Source: Shewanella sp. HN-41 (GTDB lineage: Bacteria > Pseudomonadota > Gammaproteobacteria > Enterobacterales > Shewanellaceae). Taken from it: a stretch of DNA of 64,000 nucleotides. Every line of letters starts with the position of its first letter. The stretch's first letter is position 1. The position numbers and the translations under genes are program-made. Below are positions 31,153-40,366 of this stretch, piece after piece. The stretch spans positions 310,001-374,000 of the forward strand of contig NZ_AFOZ01000014.1 of assembly GCF_000217915.1 (NCBI RefSeq), written 5' to 3'. The notes below the pieces were generated by a model. It was not told the origin of the DNA. It saw only the letters and a program-made list of their open reading frames with translations, and made no database searches.

Positions 31153-32715
31153 ATGAAGCTCGCCACACTCGATATAGCCATCATAGCCATTTACGCCATT
31201 GGTCTGTTGTTGGTCGCGTTATGGATTTCACGCTCGGAGAAAAATCACGAACGTAATACGGAAGATTACTTCCTCGCCAGTAAAGCCTTACCTTGGTGGG
31301 CGATTGGTGCCTCGCTAATTGCTTCAAACATCTCGGCCGAGCAGATTATCGGCATGTCAGGTTCAGGTTATGCCATAGGTTTGGCCATAGCCTCCTATGA
31401 ATGGATGGCGGCGATTACCTTACTATTGGTCGGCAAGTATATGTTGCCTATCTTTTTGAAAAACAAGATTTTCACTATGCCGCAGTACTTAGAGCAGTGC
31501 TTCGATAGCCGAGTGAAGACAGTGCTGGCACTATTCTGGCTCGCCGTGTATGTGTTTGTAAACTTAACCGCTGTGCTATGGCTCGGTGGTTTGGCGATTC
31601 AAACGGTCACGGGAATCGATTGGTTTACGGGCATGATGATGCTGGCCATCTTTTCAACGGCATACTCGCTTTATGGTGGCTTAAAAGCCGTTGCCTACAC
31701 AGATATCATCCAAGTGGTGTTATTGGTGTTTGGCGGATTGATCTTAAGTTATTTGGCTTTGGATGCGGTGTCCGATGGTGCGGGTGTGATAGCCGGTTTT
31801 AGTGTGCTGACCGAGAAGTTACCTGAACATTTCGACATGATCTTAAGCAGTGATAATCCAGCTTACATGAGCTTACCCGGCATTTCTGTGCTGGTGGGCG
31901 GCATGTGGATCATGAACTTAAGCTATTGGGGCTTTAACCAATATATTATTCAACGCGCATTGGCGGCGAAAGATATCCGTGAAGCCCAAAAAGGCATGGC
32001 GTTTGCGGCTTACTTAAAACTACTGGTACCGGTTATTGTGGTGTTGCCTGGTATCGCCGCGGTTGTGTTATATCCTCATCTTTCAGCACCGGATCAAGCT
32101 TATCCGTCGATGATAGAGCTGATGCCCATTGGGATTAAAGGTCTTGTATTTGCGGCGCTTGTGGCGGCAATTGTTTCGTCATTAGCCTCGATGACCAACA
32201 GTATTTCAACCATTTTCACTATGGATATCTATCGTCACCTCAAACCGGCTAAATCACAAACTCACTATGTGTTTGTGGGCCGCGCGGCTACCTTAGTTAG
32301 CCTAGTGATTGCGATGATCATGGCTGAGCCGCTACTGGGTAAATTTGACCAAGCCTTCCAATATATTCAGGAATTTACTGGCGTATTTACGCCGGGTATT
32401 GTGGTGATTTTCTTACTGGGCATGTTCTGGCGTAAAGCGTCACCCGCGGGCGCCATTGCGGCGGCACTGGGATCTGCCGTGGGTTCATTTGTGCTTAAGT
32501 TTACTTGGCCGACATTGCCCTTTATGGATCGCATGAGCGTGGTGTTCCTTTTGTGTTTAGGACTCGGTGTGTTGGTGTCTTTACTGCGCCCAAGAACCCA
32601 ACCAAGCAAGACGGTGGATTTAAGCCAAGTGTCTTTTGCGACCACGCCATCCTTTAATCTGCATACTGCGATTATCGCGATTATCTTAATCGCACTGTAC
32701 ACAACTTGGTGGTAA
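31153..32715 (+). CDS. Sodium:solute symporter (SSS), SGLT-like galactose/glucose transporter
   Basis: The 520-residue protein has about 13-14 membrane segments and the SSS-family pattern: an N-terminal TM1, RNTEDYFLASKALPWWAIGA, SNISAEQIIGMSGSGYAIG, TAYSLYGGLKAVAYTDIIQV (sodium-site helix region) and WGFNQYIIQRALAAKD. These match the SGLT subgroup represented by Vibrio vSGLT, a Na+/galactose symporter. It should bring galactose from periplasm to cytoplasm. It lies between galK and galE, 4 bp before the latter. Confidence 0.92.
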   Translation: MKLATLDIAIIAIYAIGLLLVALWISRSEKNHERNTEDYFLASKALPWWAIGASLIASNISAEQIIGMSGSGYAIGLAIASYEWMAAITLLLVGKYMLPIFLKNKIFTMPQYLEQCFDSRVKTVLALFWLAVYVFVNLTAVLWLGGLAIQTVTGIDWFTGMMMLAIFSTAYSLYGGLKAVAYTDIIQVVLLVFGGLILSYLALDAVSDGAGVIAGFSVLTEKLPEHFDMILSSDNPAYMSLPGISVLVGGMWIMNLSYWGFNQYIIQRALAAKDIREAQKGMAFAAYLKLLVPVIVVLPGIAAVVLYPHLSAPDQAYPSMIELMPIGIKGLVFAALVAAIVSSLASMTNSISTIFTMDIYRHLKPAKSQTHYVFVGRAATLVSLVIAMIMAEPLLGKFDQAFQYIQEFTGVFTPGIVVIFLLGMFWRKASPAGAIAAALGSAVGSFVLKFTWPTLPFMDRMSVVFLLCLGLGVLVSLLRPRTQPSKTVDLSQVSFATTPSFNLHTAIIAIILIALYTTWW

Positions 32716-32719
32716 CACA

Positions 32720-33748
32720 ATGAAAGTATTAGTGACAGGTGGCGCAGGCTACATAGGTTCGCATACCGTGTTAGCATTATTACAACAGGACCACCAAGTG
32801 GTGGTGTTTGATAACTTGTGTAATGCCAGTGAAGTACCTTTAGCACGAATCGAAGCGATGACGGGTAAACACATCGAGTTTTTCCGTGGTGATATTCGTG
32901 ATGTCGCGGCATTAGATGCCGTGTTCGGGGCGCATCAATTTGAGGCTGTGATCCATTTCGCCGCGCTCAAAGCGGTTGGCGAATCGACACAAAAACCGCT
33001 GGCCTATTATCAAACCAATGTACACGGCAGTGTGTGTTTGCTTGAGGCGATGCAGCGCCATCAAGTCACTGATTTTATTTTTAGTTCATCGGCGACAGTC
33101 TATGGTGAGCAGGCAAGCGTACCTTATCTTGAGTCAATGCCATTAGGGTCTCCTTCGAGCCCTTATGGCGCGACTAAGGTGATGGTCGAGCGCATTATGG
33201 CCGATTATGCGGCCGCTAACCCTGAGTTTCGTGGCGTATCCCTACGTTATTTCAATCCTATCGGTGCCCACGAAAGCGGTAACTTAGGCGAAGATCCCAA
33301 GGGGATCCCGAATAATTTATTACCTTATTTAGCCCAAGTCGCAGTGGGGCGCCGCGCCCATTTAAGCGTCTTTGGTGGTGATTATCCAACGCAAGATGGC
33401 ACCTGTTTACGGGATTATCTGCATGTAATGGATTTGGCCGAAGGCCATACGGCGGCGCTTAATTGGTTGGCAGACCATCCTCAGCAACGTGGTGTTGAAG
33501 CCTTTAATTTAGGCACGGGTCAAGGCGTGTCCGTGCTGGAAATTATCGCAGCCTTTGAGCAGGCGAGCGGCGTGCCCGTTCGCTATGAGATCTCGCCACG
33601 TCGAGCGGGCGATCTCGCCGCATTTTGGGCCAATGTAGATAAAGCCAGCACTGTGCTAGGTTGGCGAGCCAAACGCAATCTCGCCCAGATGATGCAGGAT
33701 ACTTGGCGTTGGCAAAGTCAAAATCCTTCGGGCTACAGTCAAGAATAA
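32720..33748 (+). CDS. galE: UDP-glucose 4-epimerase
   Basis: GalE interconverts UDP-galactose and UDP-glucose with bound NAD+. The protein is 342 aa (E. coli 338). It has the Rossmann start MKVLVTGGAGYIGSHTVLAL, the catalytic Ser in FSSSATVYG and Tyr149 in YGATK, plus the conserved YFNPIGAHESG and DYLHVMDLAEGH segments. It starts 4 bp after the symporter stop. With galT and galK it completes the Leloir core; no galM mutarotase is present in the locus. Confidence 0.97.
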   Translation: MKVLVTGGAGYIGSHTVLALLQQDHQVVVFDNLCNASEVPLARIEAMTGKHIEFFRGDIRDVAALDAVFGAHQFEAVIHFAALKAVGESTQKPLAYYQTNVHGSVCLLEAMQRHQVTDFIFSSSATVYGEQASVPYLESMPLGSPSSPYGATKVMVERIMADYAAANPEFRGVSLRYFNPIGAHESGNLGEDPKGIPNNLLPYLAQVAVGRRAHLSVFGGDYPTQDGTCLRDYLHVMDLAEGHTAALNWLADHPQQRGVEAFNLGTGQGVSVLEIIAAFEQASGVPVRYEISPRRAGDLAAFWANVDKASTVLGWRAKRNLAQMMQDTWRWQSQNPSGYSQE

Positions 33749-33760
33749 AAGGAATTGAGC

Positions 33761-36379
33761 ATGAAAATACTCACAAAATTAGCAGCTGTGCTTGCGTTAT
33801 CACCTTTGTTACCGTTATTGAGCGCGAGTGTTTTTGCGGCTGATGCGAAGGTTAAAGACGGAGTGTTATACCTAGATGATGGTAGCGAAGTCCGTCATTT
33901 TGGGGTGAACTACTCAGCGCCATTTGCTTTTACTTACCGTGCAATGGTTCAAAGCGGCGTCGATATGCACGCCGCTATCGATATGGATGTGGCACATCTT
34001 AAGCGCCTTGGAGTGACAGGTTATCGCGTGCATGTGTTCGACCGAGAAGTGTCCGATGCCAAGGGCAACTTGCTCGATAATGTTCATTTAGAACTGTTGG
34101 ATTACTTACTGAATAAGCTTGCCGCTAATGATATCCGCGCCATTATTACTCCAATTGCGTGGTGGGGTAATGGTTATCCAGCGCCGGATACTGAGACTCA
34201 GGGATTTGCTAATGGCTTTACAAAAACCGAGATGAATACCGATCCTAAGGCTATTGCGGCAACGCACACTTATCTTAAACAATTCTTTGCCCATAGGAAT
34301 CGTTATAGCGGTGTGACTTATGGTCAGGATGCCAACATTATTGCCTTTGAGTTGTTTAACGAGCCGAGTCACCATGGTGATGTTAATCAGAGTCAAAGTT
34401 ATATTAATGGCTTAATTAAGGTGAGCCATGAGAGTGGCGTAACTAAACCGCTGTTTTATAACATTAGCGAGCAGGGTGATAATCAAGCCTTTGCAAAAGC
34501 GGTATGCGATTCTAATATCGATGGTATTGCCTATCAGTGGTATCCGACTGGGCTGGTAAAAATGAGCCGTATCAACAGCAATACTCTGCCGAATGTTGCC
34601 CATTACACCAATCCCTTCGCCGATATTGCTGCCTGTAAGACGAAGGCGAAAATGATTTATGAGTTTGATGCTGCAGATGTCACGGGCAGTGTCATGTATC
34701 CGGCTATGGCGCGCAGTTTCCGCGAGGCGGGATTCCAATGGGCGACCCAGTTTGCCTACGATTCAGCTGTGATTGCTACCAGTAATGCTGAGTACAACAC
34801 CCATTTTCTCAATCTGCTGTATACCCCATCCAAAGCCATCAGTTTTTTGATTGCAGGTGAGGTATTCAGGCAAGTTCCCCGCGGTTTTGAGGGCGGTAGT
34901 TATCCGACAACCTATCCTAAAAATAATCACTTTGCTGACGTGACTTTAGATTATTTGCATGATGTCAGTGTGCTAAATCAGCCTGAACGTTTTTATTACA
35001 GCAACAGCACTGACGTTAAACCACAAGCACCTAAAAAGCTTGAGCATATTGCTGGTGTTGGCAGTTCTGCGATCGTTGATTATGACGGCAATGGTAGCTA
35101 CTTTTTAGATAAGCTCAGCGATGGTTTATGGCAATTAGAAGTGTATCCCGATGCCTTAGCCTTAACCGATCCACACCAGAACTCGAGCTTAAAGCGTGAA
35201 GCTGTGCGTTTGTACCAAGCCTCGCGGCATTTTAATCTGGCTTTACCGGATTTAGGCCAACAGTATTGGCTACAAGGTATCAATCAAGGCAAGGTTCAAA
35301 ATAAGACGGTTTCGCTGCAAGCCAGTCAAGGCTCTGTGCAATTGATGCCGGGCAAGTATTTACTCGCTAAAAATAAATCCTTACTTGCTTCAACTCAGTC
35401 CAAGATTGATGACCATTATTATCTGCCGCCTATGCCACATCAAACCTTAGCCTTAGTGCACCAAAATCTGCAGGCGCTGAATCAAGGCGATGCGCTCACC
35501 TTTAGCGCCAGCGTGATGGATGCCAAAGCCATAGATAAAGTTGAGCTTTATGTTCGCTATCTTGGTGATAGTGAGTTTAAGGTTTATCCGATGGAGGCCC
35601 ATGGCAGTGTCTATCGTCACACCCTCACCGATCTCAAAAACTGGCAGCGAACAGGGGGGATTGAGTATGCCTTTGTGGTGACTCAAGCCTCAGGTCAAAC
35701 AAGCTTTCCCGGTAATGCCGAGGGAAATCCGAATGAATGGGATTTTGTGAAGGGTGGCGGTGCAGCTTTTTATCAATTTGAGTGGCGTGCGAAAGGCACT
35801 CCGGTGAGCTTGTTTAATGCTTCGTTCGATAGGGACAATTTAATCTACCCACAAAATGCCCGTAGTGAATGGCGTTTCCAAAGTGGTGTGCGCGATCAAG
35901 GGCTTGGATTGCAGCTTTATATCCCAAGTCTAGTGACATCAGCGACAGGTTCAGAGGCGGACAATATGCTTGTGCGTATTTCACCCGCCAAGGATAATGC
36001 ACTGTCACAACGCAACCTTAAGGGATACGATGCAGTGCAACTACGTATCTATGCCGACCAAGCTAATGAGCATGTGTCTGTCGCACTGTTAAATGAGCAT
36101 GGGCTCGCCTATGGTGCGGTTGTGACATTGCAGGCTGGATGGCAATCCATTACCATGCCAGTAGCCGATTTATCACCCATGCCGACTGTATTAACAAAGG
36201 CTTACCCTATGTTTATGCCGATGAATTATCCTCATTCTGAACCCTATACGTTCGACGCTGAGACGCTGAGCAAATTACAGGGCGTGCAGTTGGGGTTTGT
36301 AGCAAAGGATTATGAAATCAAGGCGACGGATAAAGGCCATAATCTCGTCTTATCTGAAATAAATTTAATTAAGAGGTAA
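33761..36379 (+). CDS. Exported multidomain clan GH-A glycoside hydrolase, family not assigned
   Basis: The ATG at 33761 (AAAGGA upstream) gives an 872-residue precursor with a signal peptide ending near VFA-ADA. Residues ~30-370 form a GH-A TIM barrel: HFGVNYSAPFAF, YRVHVFDRE, IITPIAWWGNGYP, acid/base Glu201 in FELFNEPS and nucleophile candidate Glu301 in MIYEFDA. The rest (~400-872) is beta-rich: a segment resembling an all-beta cap, an Ig-like domain, and a C-terminal jelly-roll (VRISPAKDNALS, LRIYADQANEHVSVALLN) like carbohydrate-binding modules. GH5-type or galactanase-like activity fits the locus, but I cannot name a family. Confidence 0.75.
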   Translation: MKILTKLAAVLALSPLLPLLSASVFAADAKVKDGVLYLDDGSEVRHFGVNYSAPFAFTYRAMVQSGVDMHAAIDMDVAHLKRLGVTGYRVHVFDREVSDAKGNLLDNVHLELLDYLLNKLAANDIRAIITPIAWWGNGYPAPDTETQGFANGFTKTEMNTDPKAIAATHTYLKQFFAHRNRYSGVTYGQDANIIAFELFNEPSHHGDVNQSQSYINGLIKVSHESGVTKPLFYNISEQGDNQAFAKAVCDSNIDGIAYQWYPTGLVKMSRINSNTLPNVAHYTNPFADIAACKTKAKMIYEFDAADVTGSVMYPAMARSFREAGFQWATQFAYDSAVIATSNAEYNTHFLNLLYTPSKAISFLIAGEVFRQVPRGFEGGSYPTTYPKNNHFADVTLDYLHDVSVLNQPERFYYSNSTDVKPQAPKKLEHIAGVGSSAIVDYDGNGSYFLDKLSDGLWQLEVYPDALALTDPHQNSSLKREAVRLYQASRHFNLALPDLGQQYWLQGINQGKVQNKTVSLQASQGSVQLMPGKYLLAKNKSLLASTQSKIDDHYYLPPMPHQTLALVHQNLQALNQGDALTFSASVMDAKAIDKVELYVRYLGDSEFKVYPMEAHGSVYRHTLTDLKNWQRTGGIEYAFVVTQASGQTSFPGNAEGNPNEWDFVKGGGAAFYQFEWRAKGTPVSLFNASFDRDNLIYPQNARSEWRFQSGVRDQGLGLQLYIPSLVTSATGSEADNMLVRISPAKDNALSQRNLKGYDAVQLRIYADQANEHVSVALLNEHGLAYGAVVTLQAGWQSITMPVADLSPMPTVLTKAYPMFMPMNYPHSEPYTFDAETLSKLQGVQLGFVAKDYEIKATDKGHNLVLSEINLIKR

Positions 36380-36495
36380 GGGCTATATCGATAAGCCACG
36401 CGAATAATGCTCACAGGGATCCGCCAGAAGATAACTCTACGAGTGATGCCGTAAGCCATAGCCTAGATTTAGCGCCTAAAAAGCACCTGCAATGG

Positions 36496-37785
36496 GTGCT
36501 GGGTGCCGGTTTTTTCGCGGCATTTATCGCCCAGCAAGGGTTAGTCGCGTTAGCCTTACCCTATTATCAAATGCTGCGCGGCTTAGATCCCTTACTCTTA
36601 GGCGCTTTGCTGAGTTTACCTATCGTCTGCGGGGCCACGCTTTCGGGGCGAATTATGTCGCTGTTGCAGCGAGACTTATGGACCGAGCGACGGATAATAT
36701 TAATCTGTGGTTGGGTAACCGCCTTGTTATTTGGCTTCTTGTGGATGGTCCCTGCAGACTGGCCTATGGCTTGGCAGTGGACTGTGTTAGTGACCTTATG
36801 TTTGTGCTACAGCCTCTCAATGACAGTGCTGATCCTTACCTTAAAGCTATTAGCCTTTCGTTTGGCTTTGATGAGCGGCGATGGGCAAGGGGTGTTTAGT
36901 CACATTACCTTGTTCGAGAAGATTGCCGCCGTTTTATACTTTTGGTTATTCCCATTAACCCAGTTGGCCATATTTACCGATGCAACGAGTGGTGTACGAA
37001 TAATAGGTTGGCTGGTGGGTTTAGGCTTAATCGGCAGTTTATGTACTTTAGTCGTTTGGCAATTCGCCCCCGAGCGGGTGCGATTAGGCGATAGCCGGAT
37101 GAAAATTGCAACAGAGATGGCACCAACCTTGAGAGCGCATACTCGAAGGCAGGTCAACCGATTACTGTGGATCTCGGCATTGCAATTTGGCGCCGTGGGG
37201 ATTTGCATCAGTTTTGATTATTACCTGCTGGTGTATTTTGTGGCTGCAGGTGACGTAACCGAAGGCTCAACGCTTAAGGGCGCATTATCGAGTGGCTATG
37301 CGATAGCTGGAGCCTTGTATTTACCCTTACTCGCCCGTGGTGTTAAGCACTGGGGCGTGGTGGAGACACTACAAAAAGTACTCATATTTACGGTTTTAGG
37401 CAGTTTGCTTAAATGGTATGTGTATACGCCGTATGGTTATTGGGCATTGTGGATAGATGCTGTGATTGGCGCCGCTATTTGGACGGCGATGACCAGCATT
37501 GTACCCAACATGCTCACCGAACTGGGGCGTGACACAGGGCAAGATATCAGTCCTTATTTAGTCAGTCGCCACCATACCGTTATCAGCATAAGTTTAGTGC
37601 TGGCAATGTTAGGGTCTGGTGAGTTACTTAATTTAGTTGGTTTTGATGCCAGTTTAGCGGGTAATCAAACGGATAGTACTTTGTTTGCTATGCGTTTATT
37701 ATTGTCTTTTGGCAGTTTTGTTTTTACCCTTGGTGCCCTAATGATCTTGTCTCGATACAAGGCCGATAGGTTAATTCATTCATAG
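36496..37785 (+). CDS. MFS-like transporter of the galactose locus
   Basis: The 429-residue protein has about 12 hydrophobic segments and looks like a major facilitator transporter, but with no family signature I can name. The first ATG/GTG/TTG in frame is GTG at 36496, inside the first membrane helix and without a ribosome-binding site. The same frame is open back to the preceding gene and would add a hydrophilic tail ending LDLAPKKHLQW. An ATA at 36385 has AAGAGG and AAGGG just upstream and could be a rare start. It probably moves a galactoside or sugar across the inner membrane. Confidence 0.7.
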   Translation: MLGAGFFAAFIAQQGLVALALPYYQMLRGLDPLLLGALLSLPIVCGATLSGRIMSLLQRDLWTERRIILICGWVTALLFGFLWMVPADWPMAWQWTVLVTLCLCYSLSMTVLILTLKLLAFRLALMSGDGQGVFSHITLFEKIAAVLYFWLFPLTQLAIFTDATSGVRIIGWLVGLGLIGSLCTLVVWQFAPERVRLGDSRMKIATEMAPTLRAHTRRQVNRLLWISALQFGAVGICISFDYYLLVYFVAAGDVTEGSTLKGALSSGYAIAGALYLPLLARGVKHWGVVETLQKVLIFTVLGSLLKWYVYTPYGYWALWIDAVIGAAIWTAMTSIVPNMLTELGRDTGQDISPYLVSRHHTVISISLVLAMLGSGELLNLVGFDASLAGNQTDSTLFAMRLLLSFGSFVFTLGALMILSRYKADRLIHS

Positions 37786-37811
37786 TACAATTTCCGGTTA
37801 AAGGGGATAAA

Positions 37812-38831
37812 TTGGCTACCATAAAAGATGTCGCGAGAGTGGCGGGTGTCTCAATTGCAACTGTATCACGGGTTGTTAACGGTCAGGGCAAGGTTGGCGC
37901 CCAGTGCCGCACACGGGTGCAGAAGGTGATAGAACAACTTAACTATCGCCCAAACTCGAACGCCAAAGCGCTTGTTAAACGCAGTACTAATACGATTGGT
38001 ATCGTCACGCCGAATTTATCTATGTCATTTTTCAGCAGCTTAGCCTGCGGCGCGGAACGTGCTGCCCGTGAACGTGGTTATGGTTTGATTATGCGTAACT
38101 CGCTTTATGAGACTCAGTCTGAAATCGATGCGATTGAATCCCTGCGCGATCAAAACTGTGACGCTATTATTCTCCACAGCGAGTATTCTGATGAGTCGAC
38201 ATTAATCGGCCTCACTGAGCAAATCCCCGGCCTAGTGATCATCAACCGCTTTATCCCTAAAATTGCCGATCGCTGTGTTTGGCTAGACAACGTGACCAGT
38301 GCCCAAGAGGCAACCAACTACTTACTCGACCGCGGCCATAAAGATTTCGCTGTGATCACTAGTATTTACCAAAACCGCGATCCTGCTTCACGTATATTAG
38401 GGGTGCGCCAAGCTCTGCTGTTGCGAGATATGAAGCTACCCCTAGATGCTATTGAAGAGTCCACCGCAAATATGGAAGGTGGCGAAGCCGCTGTGCAAGC
38501 CTTACTCGCAAGGGGCACAAAGTTTACGGCCATCTTAGCTTATAACGACTTAATGGCGATTGGTGCGATTCATGCGTTATTTGCGGCGGGAATTCGGGTG
38601 CCTGAGGATGTCTCTGTAATTGGTTTTGATGATTTAGCCATTGCCCGTGCTTGCCGTCCTAGATTGACGACTATGCATTACCCGATAGAGGAAATGGCCA
38701 ATTACGCTACGGATTTAGCCATTAAGTTAGCCTCAAATACCACGGCGGAATCACGCAATACTCACTTGTTTTTATCCAACTTAGTCGAGCGAGACTCGGT
38801 AGCTGAGTTAGCTAAAACGGGCGTTATATAG
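37812..38831 (+). CDS. LacI/GalR-family transcriptional regulator
   Basis: TTG at 37812 with AAGGGG upstream starts a 339-residue protein. The N-terminal HTH is typical (MATIKDVARVAGVSIATVSR), followed by the hinge NYRPNSNAKAL and a periplasmic-binding-like effector domain (NTIGIVTPNLS, VIGFDDLAIARACRPRLTTM). It is closest in form to GalR/GalS-type repressors. It lies 26 bp behind the transporter gene, so it may be co-transcribed and autoregulated. Galactose as effector and the palindrome at 23517-23530 as operator are inferences. Confidence 0.93.
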   Translation: MATIKDVARVAGVSIATVSRVVNGQGKVGAQCRTRVQKVIEQLNYRPNSNAKALVKRSTNTIGIVTPNLSMSFFSSLACGAERAARERGYGLIMRNSLYETQSEIDAIESLRDQNCDAIILHSEYSDESTLIGLTEQIPGLVIINRFIPKIADRCVWLDNVTSAQEATNYLLDRGHKDFAVITSIYQNRDPASRILGVRQALLLRDMKLPLDAIEESTANMEGGEAAVQALLARGTKFTAILAYNDLMAIGAIHALFAAGIRVPEDVSVIGFDDLAIARACRPRLTTMHYPIEEMANYATDLAIKLASNTTAESRNTHLFLSNLVERDSVAELAKTGVI

Positions 38832-38855
38832 TTTTATAAGCCTTTTCTATGTGAG

Positions 38856-38880
38856 AGTCAGGCTAGGGTGGCCTGACTTT
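38856..38880 (+). terminator. Terminator after the LacI-family gene
   Basis: AGTCAGGC / GCCTGACT with a 7-base loop, followed by a short TTT. It marks the 3' end of the galactose locus 25 bases after the regulator stop. Confidence 0.6.
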
Positions 38881-38929
38881 ATGATGTTCTTTATCTATCC
38901 TCCTTTAAAACGGTCATATACCTCTTGTA

Positions 38930-39333
38930 ACATTACAGTGCTACGCTCGGGTAACTTTGGAGAGCCTAATGATGGCGCTACAGTGGTCAATGCCAGCGGA
39001 CATCAGCTGACCCATGATTATTAATTAAGTGATTATTGGTCATTAACCGCTGGCTACAACTATCGTGATTCTAGTTTAAAGGATTATTCCTCTGATGCCG
39101 AGTTGGCGTTATGTGGATTCTCGTCTGGGTGATTCTGCCGATCCAAGTTTTCAATTACCGTCGTATCAGCTGCTAGGGGTGTTTATGAATACTCACCTGA
39201 GCGCAACGTCATCCTTGGCGTCAATCTGGACAACTTATTGGATGAGCACTATATCGCCAGCAGTTATTCGGCGCTTTGGGCGGTACCCGATGAGCCACGT
39301 CGCATTAGAGTGAGTGTCAGCTATAGTTCTAAC
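38930..39333 (+). pseudogene. Remnant of a TonB-dependent receptor (C-terminal barrel)
   Basis: Barrel-like segments appear in order but in changing frames: SGNFGEPNDGATVVNASG, a stop, DYWSLTAGYNYRDSSLKDY, a shift to WRYVDSRLGDSADPSFQLPS, then another shift to YSPERNVILGVNLDNLLDEH and YIASSYSALWAVPDEPRRI. The order and the NLLDEHY...RRI...V ending match the C-terminus of siderophore-type receptors. The plug and most of the barrel are gone. At least two frameshifts and one in-frame stop make it non-functional. Confidence 0.8.
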
Positions 39334-39360
39334 ATCAGTTCGAATTCTGCGTTGTCAGCC

Positions 39361-40275
39361 CATTTTTCTGCTCAAGCATCGGTCCGAACGCCGTATCAAC
39401 AGTATCGATATGATGCGCGGTCTGGTGATGCTCATTATGCTGCTCGACCATGTGCAGGAACGGTTTTACCTGCATATGCAGGTGAGCGATCCTATGGATT
39501 TGAGTGTTACCTCATGGGGACTTTTTCTAAGCCGTTTTGCCGCCCATTTTTGTGCGCCAGTGTTTGTGTTTCTAAAGGGCGTTTCTGCTTGGCTTTATGC
39601 TAATCGCAGTCATGGACAGCCGCGTTCAGCACGGGTGTTTTTGATTAAACGTGGTTTGTTTTTAATCGCGCTCGAAATCGTAGTGATTAACATCTCTTGG
39701 ATGGGGGGTGATATTACTCGGCTATGTGGCTGGACCCATTTTCAGTCAGAAACCGAATAGCAACCCGCTTGAAGCCTCGCTGCGCCAGCAAACACGGTTG
39801 AAGTTAGGGCTAAGTTGTTGGGGCATTTTTGCATTGCTACGCAGGTTTAACATCTATGGTGAAACCTTGCCTTGGCAGGTGGGAGTGCATTTTGGTGAAA
39901 CCTTAATGTCGGTATTCAACTTAACCAAATATCCGCCATCATTAAGCTTTTTACTGGTGACCTTAGGCGGCATGTTCTTTTGCTTAGTGGTGTTTGAGTG
40001 ATACTTTTCATCAGTAGGTAGTGGTAGTGAGATATTAGCGCGAGTCGGCCATGGGTTGTCTGTGTTTGGCTCAGTCCCTATGTTCTTCTATATTTTACAT
40101 TTGTACGTGTTGCTACTGCTTTATAGCTTAGCGAAATTCACCTTTGGCACTTATCACTGAGCATTCTTAGTGAGCCGTATGGGGTTGGTTAATCGGGAGT
40201 GTTAGTAGTTGCGCTGTATTGTTCGGTTAAGCGAGCATAAAGGGCATAGCACTCAGGTTTGGATTAAGTACCTCG
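39361..40275 (+). pseudogene. Decayed DUF1624-type membrane protein gene
   Basis: The N-terminal part (INSIDMMRGLVMLIMLLDHV, PVFVFLKGVSAWLYA, RGLFLIALEIVVINISWMG) is in one frame and stops at 39760. The C-terminal part (GYVAGPIF, LLRRFNIYGETLPWQ, PSLSFLLVTLGGMFF, FFYILHLYVLLLLYSL) is in another and contains stops at about 40001 and 40160. The middle helices are missing, with the deletion junction near 39700-39720. Together they match the DUF1624 / heparan-acetyltransferase-like fold. It is broken by deletion, frameshift and stops. Confidence 0.82.
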
Positions 40276-40301
40276 AAATCTTAGTTATGCGCTTTAAAGA
40301 A

Positions 40302-40333
40302 AAAGTCACCAAGCGTAACCGTTTGGCGACTTT
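40302..40333 (-). terminator. Terminator of dps
   Basis: On the minus strand AAAGTCGCCAA / TTGGTGACTTT forms an 11-bp stem (one G-U) with a 10-base loop, followed by TTCTTT. It lies 34 bases beyond the dps stop. Confidence 0.8.
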
Positions 40334-40366
40334 CGTTTTGGCTAACACAATCATCCGTTTCGTGAA

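Noticed and set aside
39238..39603. 121-codon plus-strand open frame in the pseudogene region
   Set aside because: Its first part is the end of the TonB receptor remnant and the rest is a shadow of the DUF1624-type remnant in another frame; it is not a gene.
23067..40360. tRNA-anchored genomic island with the galactose locus as cargo
   Set aside because: No integrase and no second copy of the tRNA 3' end were found down to dps, so the tRNA is not shown to be an attachment site.
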